A stretch of DNA of 64,000 nucleotides from Planctomycetota bacterium (lineage in GTDB: Bacteria > Planctomycetota > UBA1135 > JADKAF01). The stretch covers positions 1-64,000 of the forward strand of contig JAEUHW010000026.1 of the NCBI GenBank assembly GCA_016793245.1, given 5' to 3'. Below the pieces are notes generated by a model. That model was not told where the DNA came from, did not search any database, and saw only the letters and a program-made list of their open reading frames with translations. Both the position numbers and the translations under genes were made by a program. Below are positions 15,089 to 22,987 of the stretch, piece after piece. Position 1 is the stretch's first letter; each line of letters starts with the position of its first letter.

Positions 15089-16441
15089 GTGGATCTCACC
15101 AAGCACATCGAGAAGGCCGAGGACGCGGCCCGTCGGAAGAACTTCGACGGGGCGATCGCGCTCTATCACCAGCTCCTCGATCTCCATCCGGATTCGGGGC
15201 GCGCTCGCGCGGGCCTCCGCGACGTGCTCGCGCAGAAGGCTCAGAAGCAGAAGCCGAGCAAGCTGGGCGCCATGCTCTCCGGCGCGCTGCCGCTGCTGTC
15301 GGTGGCCTTCGGGCGCCTCCTGCGCCAGCCGAAGGTCGTGGCCCGCAGCCTCGAGCGCTACCTGGTCCACAATCCGTTTCATCTCGGCCGGAACCTCCAA
15401 CTCGGCGACGCCCTGGAGCGCGCCGGCTGCGGAGCCTCGGCGATCGCGGTCTACCGCTTCGCGGGCGAGCACGCGTCCTCGGCCGAGGCCTGGAAGCGCG
15501 CGGGTGCACTGCTCTACGCGAGGAAGGAAGTCGGCCCGGCGCTGGAGGCCTACGAGAAGGCCCTCGAGCTCTCGCCGCGCGACCAAGAGGCCCTGAAGCA
15601 GCGGAAGAACCTCGCCGCCGAAGGGGCCCTGAGCGGCGCCGGCTACGAGAAGGCGCGCTCCTCGCGCGACCTGCAGGCCGACAAGGCGGAGGCGAAGAGC
15701 CTGGAGCGCGAACAGCGCCGCACGCTCTCCGCCGACGAGGCGCGCGAGGAGATCGCGCGCGTCGAAGAGCGCCTCGCCTCCGATCCGCGAAACCCCGCGC
15801 TCTTCGAGCGCCTGGGCGAGCTCCAGAAGTCCGCCGGCGACCTCGAGGCCGCGCTCGACTGCTACGAGAGCGCGCTGCGCTACCAACCCGACTCCTTCGA
15901 TCTGCGCGAGAAGATCGCGGCGCTGAAGTCGGCGGCCTTCGACAAGAAGATCGCGGCGCTGGAGCAGCGCATCGCCGGCGGTGACGAAGGCGCGCGCGCG
16001 CAGCTCGAGAAGCTGCGCCGCGAGAAGCGCACCCTGGAGCTCGCCGATGTCGCGCGCGCGGTGCAGGAGCATCCGACCGACATGCCCGTGCGCTTGCGCT
16101 ACGGCCGGCTCCTCCTCGACGAGCAGAAGTACGACGAGGCCATCGCGGAGCTGCAGCGCGCGGTGAACGATCCGCGCTGCCGCGTCGACGCGCTCGTGGC
16201 CCTGGGCCAGTGCTTCTTCAAGAAGGGCGTGCTCGACCTCGCGGCGAAGCAGCTCGAGAAGGCGCTGGAGAGCCTGCCGGGCATGAACGCGCGCTCGAAG
16301 GAAATCCTCTACAACCTGGGCACGATCGCCGAGAAGCGCGGCGAGAACGCCGAGGCGCGCGCGCACTACGCGCGCATCTACGAAGCCGACATCGCCTACC
16401 GCGACGTCGCGAGCAAGATGGAACAGTTGGCGTCCTCCTGA
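15089..16441 (+). CDS. TPR-repeat protein, cytoplasmic
   Basis: A 450-residue protein starting with GTG at 15089 and without a signal peptide. TPR-like helical pairs are visible near residues 15-50 (DGAIALYHQLLDLHPDSG), 130-170 (PALEAYEKALELSPRDQ), 230-275 (GDLEAALDCYESALRYQPDS) and 330-430 (YDEAIAELQRAVNDPR, LDLAAKQLEKALESLPG). A charged, probably coiled-coil stretch lies at about 185-225 and another at 275-310. Such proteins bind partners. The specific partner is not evident. A promoter and structured leader precede it, and rpsT follows 114 nt downstream on the same strand. Confidence 0.82.
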   Translation: MDLTKHIEKAEDAARRKNFDGAIALYHQLLDLHPDSGRARAGLRDVLAQKAQKQKPSKLGAMLSGALPLLSVAFGRLLRQPKVVARSLERYLVHNPFHLGRNLQLGDALERAGCGASAIAVYRFAGEHASSAEAWKRAGALLYARKEVGPALEAYEKALELSPRDQEALKQRKNLAAEGALSGAGYEKARSSRDLQADKAEAKSLEREQRRTLSADEAREEIARVEERLASDPRNPALFERLGELQKSAGDLEAALDCYESALRYQPDSFDLREKIAALKSAAFDKKIAALEQRIAGGDEGARAQLEKLRREKRTLELADVARAVQEHPTDMPVRLRYGRLLLDEQKYDEAIAELQRAVNDPRCRVDALVALGQCFFKKGVLDLAAKQLEKALESLPGMNARSKEILYNLGTIAEKRGENAEARAHYARIYEADIAYRDVASKMEQLASS

Positions 16442-16555
16442 GAGCCCCTCTCCGCAGACCGCCACTCGAACGAACTCCGACTCGAACGAAATCACTTCAC
16501 CGCAACCTGAACCCAGTCCGCGCGCCGCGCGCGGCAGACCCGAAGTACCGAGCTC

Positions 16556-16825
16556 ATGGCCACTTCCCTCAGCGCGAAGAAGCGCATCCGCCAGAACGAG
16601 ACGAGCCGCCTCGCCAACAAGTCCAAGAAGTCGGCGATGAAGTCGGCGATGAAGCGCGTTCTCGGCGCGATCGAAGAGAACGACGCCAAGGCCGCGCAGG
16701 CGGCGCTGCCCCAGGCGATGAAGATGATCGACAAGGCCGCGCACGGCGGTGCGATCCACGCGAACACCGCGAGCCGCCGCAAGTCCCGCCTCTCGCGCGC
16801 GATCGCTAGTCTGGCCGTCAAGTAG
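16556..16825 (+). CDS. rpsT: 30S ribosomal protein S20
   Basis: An 89-residue basic protein that binds 16S rRNA in the small subunit. MATSLSAKKRIRQNETSRLANKS, the middle KSAMKSAMKRVL and the C-terminal IHANTASRRKSRLSRAI are characteristic, with family-typical length. It ends 106 nt before a strong hairpin that probably terminates its transcript as well as that of the convergent gene. Confidence 0.96.
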   Translation: MATSLSAKKRIRQNETSRLANKSKKSAMKSAMKRVLGAIEENDAKAAQAALPQAMKMIDKAAHGGAIHANTASRRKSRLSRAIASLAVK

Positions 16826-16930
16826 GCCTGGCGAGTCCGGCGAGAGCTCGCGCGCGCTCCGCGGTGCGCCGGCGCATCGCTCGAGCATTCGCATCGGTTC
16901 GGTAGGCGTCCGACGAGCCGCACTGCAGCG

Positions 16931-16967
16931 ACGCGGGGCGCCCTGAGTCGATCAGGGCGCCCCGCGT
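16931..16967. terminator. Strong bidirectional hairpin between rpsT and a toroid gene
   Basis: ACGCGGGGCGCCCTGA (16931-16946) and TCAGGGCGCCCCGCGT (16952-16967) form a perfect 16-bp stem with a 5-nt loop. It lies between convergent genes ending at 16825 and 17024. No T-tract follows on either strand, so termination may rely on the very stable stem or on Rho. Its outer arm, ACGCGGGGCGC, is repeated in the hairpin at 19954. Confidence 0.7.
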
Positions 16968-17023
16968 CGTCGTTGCCTCGCGGCACGTCGGCGTCGGCGT
17001 CGGCTCCGAGCGCCGCTGCGCGC

Positions 17024-19783
17024 TCACTTCCGCTCCCAGCGGTAGTAGACCTGCAAGCAGAGCACGCACATGGCGGTCGAGTAGATGCGGCCGCCTTCCT
17101 CGCCCCAGGGATCCACGGGATCCCACGAGCCCGCGAGATGACCGTCTTTGCGCTGAGCCACGACGAGCGCGGGCTTCATCGCGTTGTTCCACTTCTCCCA
17201 GTATTTGCCGCCCATCAGGAACATGGCAGAAGCGCCATGAACCCAGTAGTAGAGGTCCACGGTGCGAACGTCGTCGCCCTTCCACGCTGGTAGCTTGCTC
17301 AGCATGAGCTCGGCGTGCGCCGAGAGCAGCGGGTTCTTCTGCGGCGTCTCGCCCAAGAAGGTGCGGGAGAGCAGCGCGACGGCGGTCAGGGACTCCGAGC
17401 TCGCCGCGGGCCACTTGTCGGCCTTGCCCGTCGGGCGCGCCGGCGGCTCGCCGCGGTTGATGTAGCCGCAGCGGCCCGTCGACGAATCGGTGAGCTCGTC
17501 GAAGAGCGAGAGCGCGCCTGCATACGCGGCCTTGTCGATGTCGAGGCCCGCGTCTTCGGCGGTCTTCAGGAGTCGCACCATCCAGCCGGTGATGGAAGAG
17601 TCGTTCTCGCCGTTCGGCGGGGCCTCGTAGCGCCAGGCCTTGTAGGGGTTCCGCGCGCGGAGGACGAAGTTCACGGCGCGCTGCGCGGGGCCGCGGAGGT
17701 TCTCCTGCTGTGAGAACAGGTAGGCCTCGCAGAGGGCCAGGGCCGCGACGGCGTGGTCGTACATGAAGGCGTGGTTGCTGCGACCGCCGATCAACCCGTC
17801 GTCGTGGCCTTCGCTCATGTTCTCGACGAGCCAGGTGATCCCACTCCGCACCACGCGCTGGTACGGCGTCTTGCGATTCGGATGATGGCCGTCGCCGAGG
17901 AAGGCGAGGAGGGCCAAGCCCGTGAGACCGACGTCGTGGCAGCTGGCACCGGCGCCGTCGCACGGCACGGCTTCGCAGTGCCGATGGAACGCGTCGGCGT
18001 CCCAGCGACCGTCTTCGCTCTGATGGTTCTTCAGCCAGCGGAGACCGCTCTCGACGGCACTCGAAGTCCCCGCTCCACCCGCGCGTCGCACTTCATCTTC
18101 ACGTGCGAATCGGCCGCCGCGTTCAGGGAACGGCGGAGAATCGAAGGCGGCTTCCGTTCGTACGATGTCCGCGGAGGAGATCCCTGCGAGCTCCTGCGAG
18201 AGGTGCGCCAACTCCAGACGATCGAGGGCGGTCGGCCTCGAGATCTGGCTATAGCGTTCGGAGGCGCGGCGCAAGAGCGCGCGCCGTTCGACCGCGCTGA
18301 GTCCCGCGGTCGCCGCATGCTCGCGCCAGGCCGCGGCGATGCGGCGGAGATCCGCAGCGCTGGGCTCGGCGACGAAGTCCAGGCGCGCGATCTCGCGCGC
18401 CGAGCTCCCGTCCTTCAAGCTCGTCGCCGCGTGCGCTGCGAGCAGCGGCAGCCCCTCGCTCCAGTGCTCGCGGCGCAGGCAGAGGAGCCAACCCAACCGC
18501 TCGGCGCTCTCTGCGTGGCTCGGCTGGCGAATCAGTGCGGCGCGCAGTTCTTCCTCTTCCTGGAGCAACGCGAAGCCGCTCCTCACCGCGAGCACTTCCT
18601 CGCCGAGCTCGGCGTAGATCGCGTGGTCCTGCCGCAGACGCTCGCGCATCGCTGCGGCGTCGTCGAGCGCTTGCTGGGCGATGGGAGATCGCGTCGCAAG
18701 AGCGCGCGCCGCGAGTGCGAGCAGGGCTCTCGTCGAGGTCTCCAGTTCCAAGCCCCCGCTGTCAGCGGCCTCCCGCAAGACGTCGCGCTCGATGGCCAGA
18801 CGATCGACCTCGAACTGCAGCTCGAGCTCGGCCAGCAGCTCTCCCAATGCGCGCAGGTCGCCGAGCTTGCCGGCGATGCTCATCGCGGCGCGGAGGGACT
18901 CGAAGCGCGTCCCAGCCGAGTTCCTCCGCGTCGCGAGCCCTTCGTCGCTCCAGCGCTCGAGGGCCGCCTTCCACGCTCCGCGCTCTTGGCCTTGGAGCTC
19001 GCGGAGGCTCTGGCGGAAGGCGTCGCGGATCGATTGGCGCTCGGGATCCGCTTCCGGGGGCGGCGCTGCGCGGCGAAGCTCTGCAGCCGGCAGACGATCG
19101 CGAACGAGGATGCGCTCCCGGACGCGTGACGCCAGCATCTCCACGTCTCTCGTCGCGCGCGTGGCTTCGCTTCCGCGGCAGCGCGAGAGAACCTGGCGCG
19201 CTTCGTGGAGAGCCTGCTCCGCCGCCGAGAGGTCCGCCTCGAGCTGCAGCGCTCCAGCTTCGATGAAGAGCGAGACGAGCGTCGCGGGAACGGGTGCTGC
19301 GTCGCTCGGCTCGGCGGCGATCTTTCTCGCGCTGCTCTGGAGCAGGTTTGCGCGCTGGATGGCGAAGCGCGCCTCCATGGCCGTGATCACCTCGCGAACG
19401 AGCGAGGGCTCGCGCATCTGCTCCGCGAGCCCGAGCGCGAGCTCCAAGAAGGCGTAGCGCTCTGCCGGCGGATCGCCCGCGTCGCTGCACCCTGCCTGCA
19501 GGAGACGAACCAACGTCGCCTTCTGCCGCGCGCGGTTCTGGGAGCTGCGCACCATCGGCAGCTCCAGCAGCTCTTCGATGCGCTCGCGAGGTAAGCGCCG
19601 TTCGAGCTCGGGGGGCACGGGAACGCGAGCGACCGCTGCGCGCTCACGCGGCTCTTGGTCTTGCGAAGGAAGAGGATCGAGGAGGAGCGAAGACCTCTCG
19701 GTTGCGAACGCGGGAGTCGTGCCCTGCGTGAGCGCGACGGGTGCGAGCAACCCCAGAGCCAGGGCGGTCATGGCGGTGAGCAT
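17024..19783 (-). CDS. Secreted helical-repeat protein with C-terminal squalene-cyclase-like toroid
   Basis: A 919-residue protein. The start at 19783 (MLTAMTALALGLLAPVALTQG) gives a clear Sec signal peptide; the longer open frame upstream lacks one. Residues about 60-545 are alpha-helical, TPR-like and rich in Ala, Leu, Arg and Glu. Residues about 560-915 are an alpha/alpha-toroid of the prenyltransferase/squalene-oxidase repeat class, with repeated pieces such as LRWLKNHQSEDGRW, AFMYDHAVAALALCEAYL and QRKDGHLAGSWDPVDPWG. The acidic DxDD motif of true hopene cyclases is not conserved, so a binding rather than catalytic role is likely. The toroid is very close to that of the gene at 20041, but the TonB-like helix is absent here. 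It is probably periplasmic. Confidence 0.8.
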   Translation of the reverse strand: MLTAMTALALGLLAPVALTQGTTPAFATERSSLLLDPLPSQDQEPRERAAVARVPVPPELERRLPRERIEELLELPMVRSSQNRARQKATLVRLLQAGCSDAGDPPAERYAFLELALGLAEQMREPSLVREVITAMEARFAIQRANLLQSSARKIAAEPSDAAPVPATLVSLFIEAGALQLEADLSAAEQALHEARQVLSRCRGSEATRATRDVEMLASRVRERILVRDRLPAAELRRAAPPPEADPERQSIRDAFRQSLRELQGQERGAWKAALERWSDEGLATRRNSAGTRFESLRAAMSIAGKLGDLRALGELLAELELQFEVDRLAIERDVLREAADSGGLELETSTRALLALAARALATRSPIAQQALDDAAAMRERLRQDHAIYAELGEEVLAVRSGFALLQEEEELRAALIRQPSHAESAERLGWLLCLRREHWSEGLPLLAAHAATSLKDGSSAREIARLDFVAEPSAADLRRIAAAWREHAATAGLSAVERRALLRRASERYSQISRPTALDRLELAHLSQELAGISSADIVRTEAAFDSPPFPERGGRFAREDEVRRAGGAGTSSAVESGLRWLKNHQSEDGRWDADAFHRHCEAVPCDGAGASCHDVGLTGLALLAFLGDGHHPNRKTPYQRVVRSGITWLVENMSEGHDDGLIGGRSNHAFMYDHAVAALALCEAYLFSQQENLRGPAQRAVNFVLRARNPYKAWRYEAPPNGENDSSITGWMVRLLKTAEDAGLDIDKAAYAGALSLFDELTDSSTGRCGYINRGEPPARPTGKADKWPAASSESLTAVALLSRTFLGETPQKNPLLSAHAELMLSKLPAWKGDDVRTVDLYYWVHGASAMFLMGGKYWEKWNNAMKPALVVAQRKDGHLAGSWDPVDPWGEEGGRIYSTAMCVLCLQVYYRWERK

Positions 19784-19953
19784 AGGGCCTGCCTCTCGTG
19801 ACGAGCGCGCGGCGTCGCGACCTCCAGGGCGCGACTCATCGGCACGCGCGAACGAAGCGCCAACGAGCTCGCGCCGCGGCAGTTCGCTCGATTCTGCGTT
19901 GGCGCGCTTCGTCTCGAGCGCGGATCCGGTCTCGTTCGTGCACGGTGGGAACG

Positions 19954-19991
19954 ACGCGGGGCGCACCGAGCAACCTCGGTGCGCCCCGCGT
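19954..19991. terminator. Hairpin after the toroid gene at 20041
   Basis: ACGCGGGGCGCACCGAG (19954-19970) pairs with CTCGGTGCGCCCCGCGT (19975-19991) around a CAAC loop, a perfect 17-bp stem. It lies 50 nt after the stop of the minus-strand toroid gene at 20041. The lower part of the stem is the same as in the hairpin at 16931 that follows the paralogous gene, so the two hairpins may be copies. Confidence 0.65.
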
Positions 19992-20040
19992 CGTTCGCGC
20001 GATCCGCGGCGCGCGCATCAGCTCGCGCGCCGCTCGTGGA

Positions 20041-21606
20041 TCACTTGGGCTTTTGCGGGCCGCCAGGGGCCGCGCCCTTGTCCATCACCTGCCCGTAGCG
20101 GTAGTACACCTCGAGGCAGAGCACGCAGATCGCGGTCGAGTAGATGCGGCCGCCGTCTTCGCCCCAGGGATCGACCGGATCCCACGAGCCCTTGAAGTGG
20201 CCGTCCTTCCGCTGCGTCGCGACGAGCGCCGGCTTCATGGCGTCGTTCCACTTCTGCCAGTACTTGCCGCCCATCTGGAACATCGCGAACGCGCCGTAAT
20301 ACCAGTAGTACATGTCCACGGTCGTCACGTCGTCGCCCTTCCAGGCCGGGAGCTTGGAGAGCATGAGCTCGGCGTGGGCATCGAGCAGCGGGTTCGTCTT
20401 CTGGGTCTCGCCCATGAAGATGCGGCAGAGCAGCGCGACCGCGGTGAGCGACTCGGAGTTCGCCGCCGGCCACTTCTCGGCCTTGCCCGTCGGACGCGCC
20501 GGCGGCTCGCCGCGGTTGATGTAGCCGCAGCGGCCCGTGGCGGAGTCGGTGAGCTCGTCGAAGAGCGAGGTGGCGCCTTCGTACGCGGCCTTGTCGATGT
20601 CGAGGCCGGCGTCCTGGGCGGTCTTCAGCACGAACACCATCCAGCCCGTGACCGACGAGTCGTTCTCGCCGTTCGGCGGAGCTTCGTAGCGCCACGCCTT
20701 GTACGGGTTGCGGGCGCGAAGCACGAAGTTCACGGCGCGCTGCGCGGGGCCGCGGAGGTTCTCCTGCTGCGAGAGCAGGTACGCTTCGCAGAGAGCCAGC
20801 GCCGCGATCGCGTGGTCGTACATGAACGCGTGGCCGCTGCGACCGCCGATCAGGCCGTCGTCCTCGCCTTCGCCCATGTTCTCGACGAGCCAGTTGACGC
20901 CGTTGCGCACGACGCGCTGGTACGGCGTCTTCCGGTTCGGATGGTGGCCGTCGCCGAGGAACGCGAGGAGAGCCAGACCGGTGAGGCCGACGTTGTGGCT
21001 GCTGCTACCGGCGCCCGTGCACGGCGCGCCTTCGCAGTGGCGATCGAACTCGTCGGAGTCCCACTTGCCGTCCTCGTCCTGGTGGTTCTTCAGCCAGCGC
21101 AGGCCGTCTTCCACCGAGTTCTCGGTGCCGGCTCCGCCGCCGCCCGACGCCTTCTTGCCGCCGCCGAAGCGACCGCCGCGCTTGCCGCCGCGGCCACCGC
21201 CCATGCCCGCGCCTTCGAAGTTGAAGTCACCGCCTTCGTAGGACTCGGATTCGCCTTCCTCGCCCTGCTCCTCGGCGGTCTCCATCTCGTTGTCGGTCTG
21301 GACCTCGGTGACCTCGGTGACCTCTTCGGTCACCTGCTCTTCCTGAGGCTGCTCCTCGGGCGGCGTCTCCTCGACCTGGTCCTCCGTCTGCGTCGCGGCC
21401 GAGATCGGCGGCGGCGGCGGCGGCGGCGGCTCGTCGGGCTCGAGGCGCGACAGGAGCACGAAGAACGCGCCGACGAGGATGTGCCCGGCCAGCGAGATCA
21501 GCAGCCAAGGCGCTTTCTTGAGCTGATCCGCGAGCACCTCCTGGAAGGACGGCTCGTCCTCCCACGGGCGGTGCATCGGGCCTTCGTAGTGGAACTCTTG
21601 CGACAT
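20041..21606 (-). CDS. TonB-like membrane-anchored toroid protein
   Basis: A 521-residue protein. Residues 1-32 are a short cytoplasmic tail. Residues 33-53 form one membrane helix with Ser38 and His42 (WLLISLAGHILVGAFF), the same Ser-xxx-His spacing that TonB uses to contact ExbB/ExbD. A linker of Pro then Glu/Thr-rich sequence (EPDEPPPPPPPP, then EEQVTEEVTEVTEV) and a Gly-rich basic stretch (RGGKRGGRFGGGKK) follow to about 160. Residues 162-510 are a squalene-cyclase-like toroid, nearly the same as in the gene at 17024. No TonB C-terminal domain is present. I infer a periplasmic toroid energised by an ExbB/ExbD pair, the nearest being at 53250-54496. Enzymatic activity is doubtful. Confidence 0.8.
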   Translation of the reverse strand: MSQEFHYEGPMHRPWEDEPSFQEVLADQLKKAPWLLISLAGHILVGAFFVLLSRLEPDEPPPPPPPPISAATQTEDQVEETPPEEQPQEEQVTEEVTEVTEVQTDNEMETAEEQGEEGESESYEGGDFNFEGAGMGGGRGGKRGGRFGGGKKASGGGGAGTENSVEDGLRWLKNHQDEDGKWDSDEFDRHCEGAPCTGAGSSSHNVGLTGLALLAFLGDGHHPNRKTPYQRVVRNGVNWLVENMGEGEDDGLIGGRSGHAFMYDHAIAALALCEAYLLSQQENLRGPAQRAVNFVLRARNPYKAWRYEAPPNGENDSSVTGWMVFVLKTAQDAGLDIDKAAYEGATSLFDELTDSATGRCGYINRGEPPARPTGKAEKWPAANSESLTAVALLCRIFMGETQKTNPLLDAHAELMLSKLPAWKGDDVTTVDMYYWYYGAFAMFQMGGKYWQKWNDAMKPALVATQRKDGHFKGSWDPVDPWGEDGGRIYSTAICVLCLEVYYRYGQVMDKGAAPGGPQKPK

Positions 21607-21791
21607 GTCGGAGCCCAGTCTCGTGGAGGGGGGCAGACGTGAAGGGACGGCGGGACGCGCGGCGAGACGCGAGCCAAGGCGCCGAGCGCGGTGCTCGGAG
21701 CAGGCTTCGAATCGCGCTGGGCGCGGAGGCTCGGGAGCCGAGAGGCACCTAGCCCGCGGCCGGGAACGCGGCGGATCCGGCGCGGTTCGCC

Positions 21792-21820
21792 ACTGTAGCG
21801 AAGTTCTCGGCGCGAGTGAA
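21792..21820 (-). promoter_or_regulatory. Candidate promoter for the toroid gene at 20041
   Basis: On the minus strand TTCACT (21820-21815) and TACAGT (21797-21792) are separated by 17 bp. It is the only promoter-like pair seen in the 273-bp gap upstream of the gene, about 185 nt before its start. The match is modest. Confidence 0.3.
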
Positions 21821-21879
21821 TCGCCGCGCCGGGAAAGGGCCGCTCCGCGGAAGGGCGACCTCGGCGCGGGACGGTTCCC

Positions 21880-22911
21880 TCAGCGCCCTTGGCCGAGGAG
21901 CCAGATGTAGGACTTCGCGCGCAGCTCGTCCTCCGTCGCCCGTTCCTGCGTCGCGGCCCACTGGCGGCGGAGGCGCTCTCCGATCTCCCGCTGGACCGCG
22001 GGATCCTCGAACGGCCGGCGCGCCGCGGGGCGGTGCGCGACCAGCTCGACGACGGCGTAGCCCTCCACGGTCCGGACGATCTCGGGGAGGAGACCCTTCT
22101 CGCGGCCGAGGACCGCGCGCCGCAGCTCGGGGTCGAGGGGGCCGTTCGGCTCCGCGGAGACCCACTGGAGCGCGCCGCTCCGGTCGCCGGAGAGCTCGCC
22201 GCCGCCGCTCGGGTTCCAGCTCGAGCCGGCCTTCGCCAGCGCCGCGAAGTCGGCGCCGCGTTGAAGCTCTCCGAGCCACGCCTCGGCGCGCCGGCGCGAT
22301 TCCACCTCGGAACCGTCGCCCGCGAAGGGCGCGACGCAGAGCCGCGCCTGGATCGCCTCGGGCTCCCGGAACTCCTGCGGATGGCGCCGGTACCAGAGCA
22401 GCATGCGGCGCGGGCTCACGTAGCCTTCGGCCGAGGGCCGACCCGTGGGACCGATCTTGGAGGAGAGGCTCTCGTAGAGCACGAGGCGGCGCAGGTCCTC
22501 CTTCTGCTTCTTGCGGTAGTCCTCGAGCGTGTCGCCCTGACGCGCCAGCTCCGCTTGCAGCTCGCTGCGGGAGCCCTCCTGCTCCTCGCGCAGCCGCGTC
22601 TGCTGCTTCACGCGCTCGTCGATCATGCGCTCGTCGTAGGCCGCGGTCTTCGGCGCTTGCGCGAGGATCGCATCGAGGAGCAGGGACTGGAACGCGCGCT
22701 GCATGCGCGCCTCCAGGGTCTCGCTGCCTCCGTCCAAGGCGCGGGCGGCCTTCGCGACGTCGCGCCCGGTGATCACGCGCTCGTTCACGATGGCCACCGG
22801 ACCGTCGAGGCGGATCACTTGCGCGTGCGCGCGCTCCGCGCCGAGCGCGCCGACCGAGGCGGCGCTGACGACGGAGAAGAGGAGTCGGTGTCGGCGGCTC
22901 GGCACAGGCAT
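21880..22911 (-). CDS. SurA-like periplasmic peptidyl-prolyl isomerase / chaperone
   Basis: A 343-residue exported protein. The ATG at 22911 gives a signal peptide (RRHRLLFSVVSAASVGALGA, cleaved after AHA). Residues about 35-190 resemble the SurA N-terminal chaperone domain (VAIVNERVITGRDV and a long basic-acidic helix region). Residues about 200-310 resemble a parvulin (PPIC-type) domain (WYRRHPQEFREPEAIQARL, GADFAALAKAGSSWNPSGGG, GYAVVELVAHRPA). SurA-type proteins escort outer-membrane proteins through the periplasm. It lies 76 nt downstream of mfd on the same strand and is probably part of the rnc-mfd transcript. Confidence 0.82.
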   Translation of the reverse strand: MPVPSRRHRLLFSVVSAASVGALGAERAHAQVIRLDGPVAIVNERVITGRDVAKAARALDGGSETLEARMQRAFQSLLLDAILAQAPKTAAYDERMIDERVKQQTRLREEQEGSRSELQAELARQGDTLEDYRKKQKEDLRRLVLYESLSSKIGPTGRPSAEGYVSPRRMLLWYRRHPQEFREPEAIQARLCVAPFAGDGSEVESRRRAEAWLGELQRGADFAALAKAGSSWNPSGGGELSGDRSGALQWVSAEPNGPLDPELRRAVLGREKGLLPEIVRTVEGYAVVELVAHRPAARRPFEDPAVQREIGERLRRQWAATQERATEDELRAKSYIWLLGQGR

Positions 22912-22987
22912 GGTGGGAGCGCAGCGAGGGTGCGAAGGGAGAGAGAAGCGGAGGTTGGTGCGCGCCGAACGTCGGTGTGTGCGGGAC

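Noticed and set aside
17024..21606. A terpenoid (hopanoid) biosynthesis cluster based on squalene-cyclase-like domains
   Set aside because: The catalytic DxDD motif is not conserved, the proteins are exported or membrane-tethered, and no other isoprenoid genes are nearby.
20041..21606. A true TonB protein
   Set aside because: The helix and linker are TonB-like, but the C-terminal TonB fold is replaced by a toroid, so calling it TonB would mislead.
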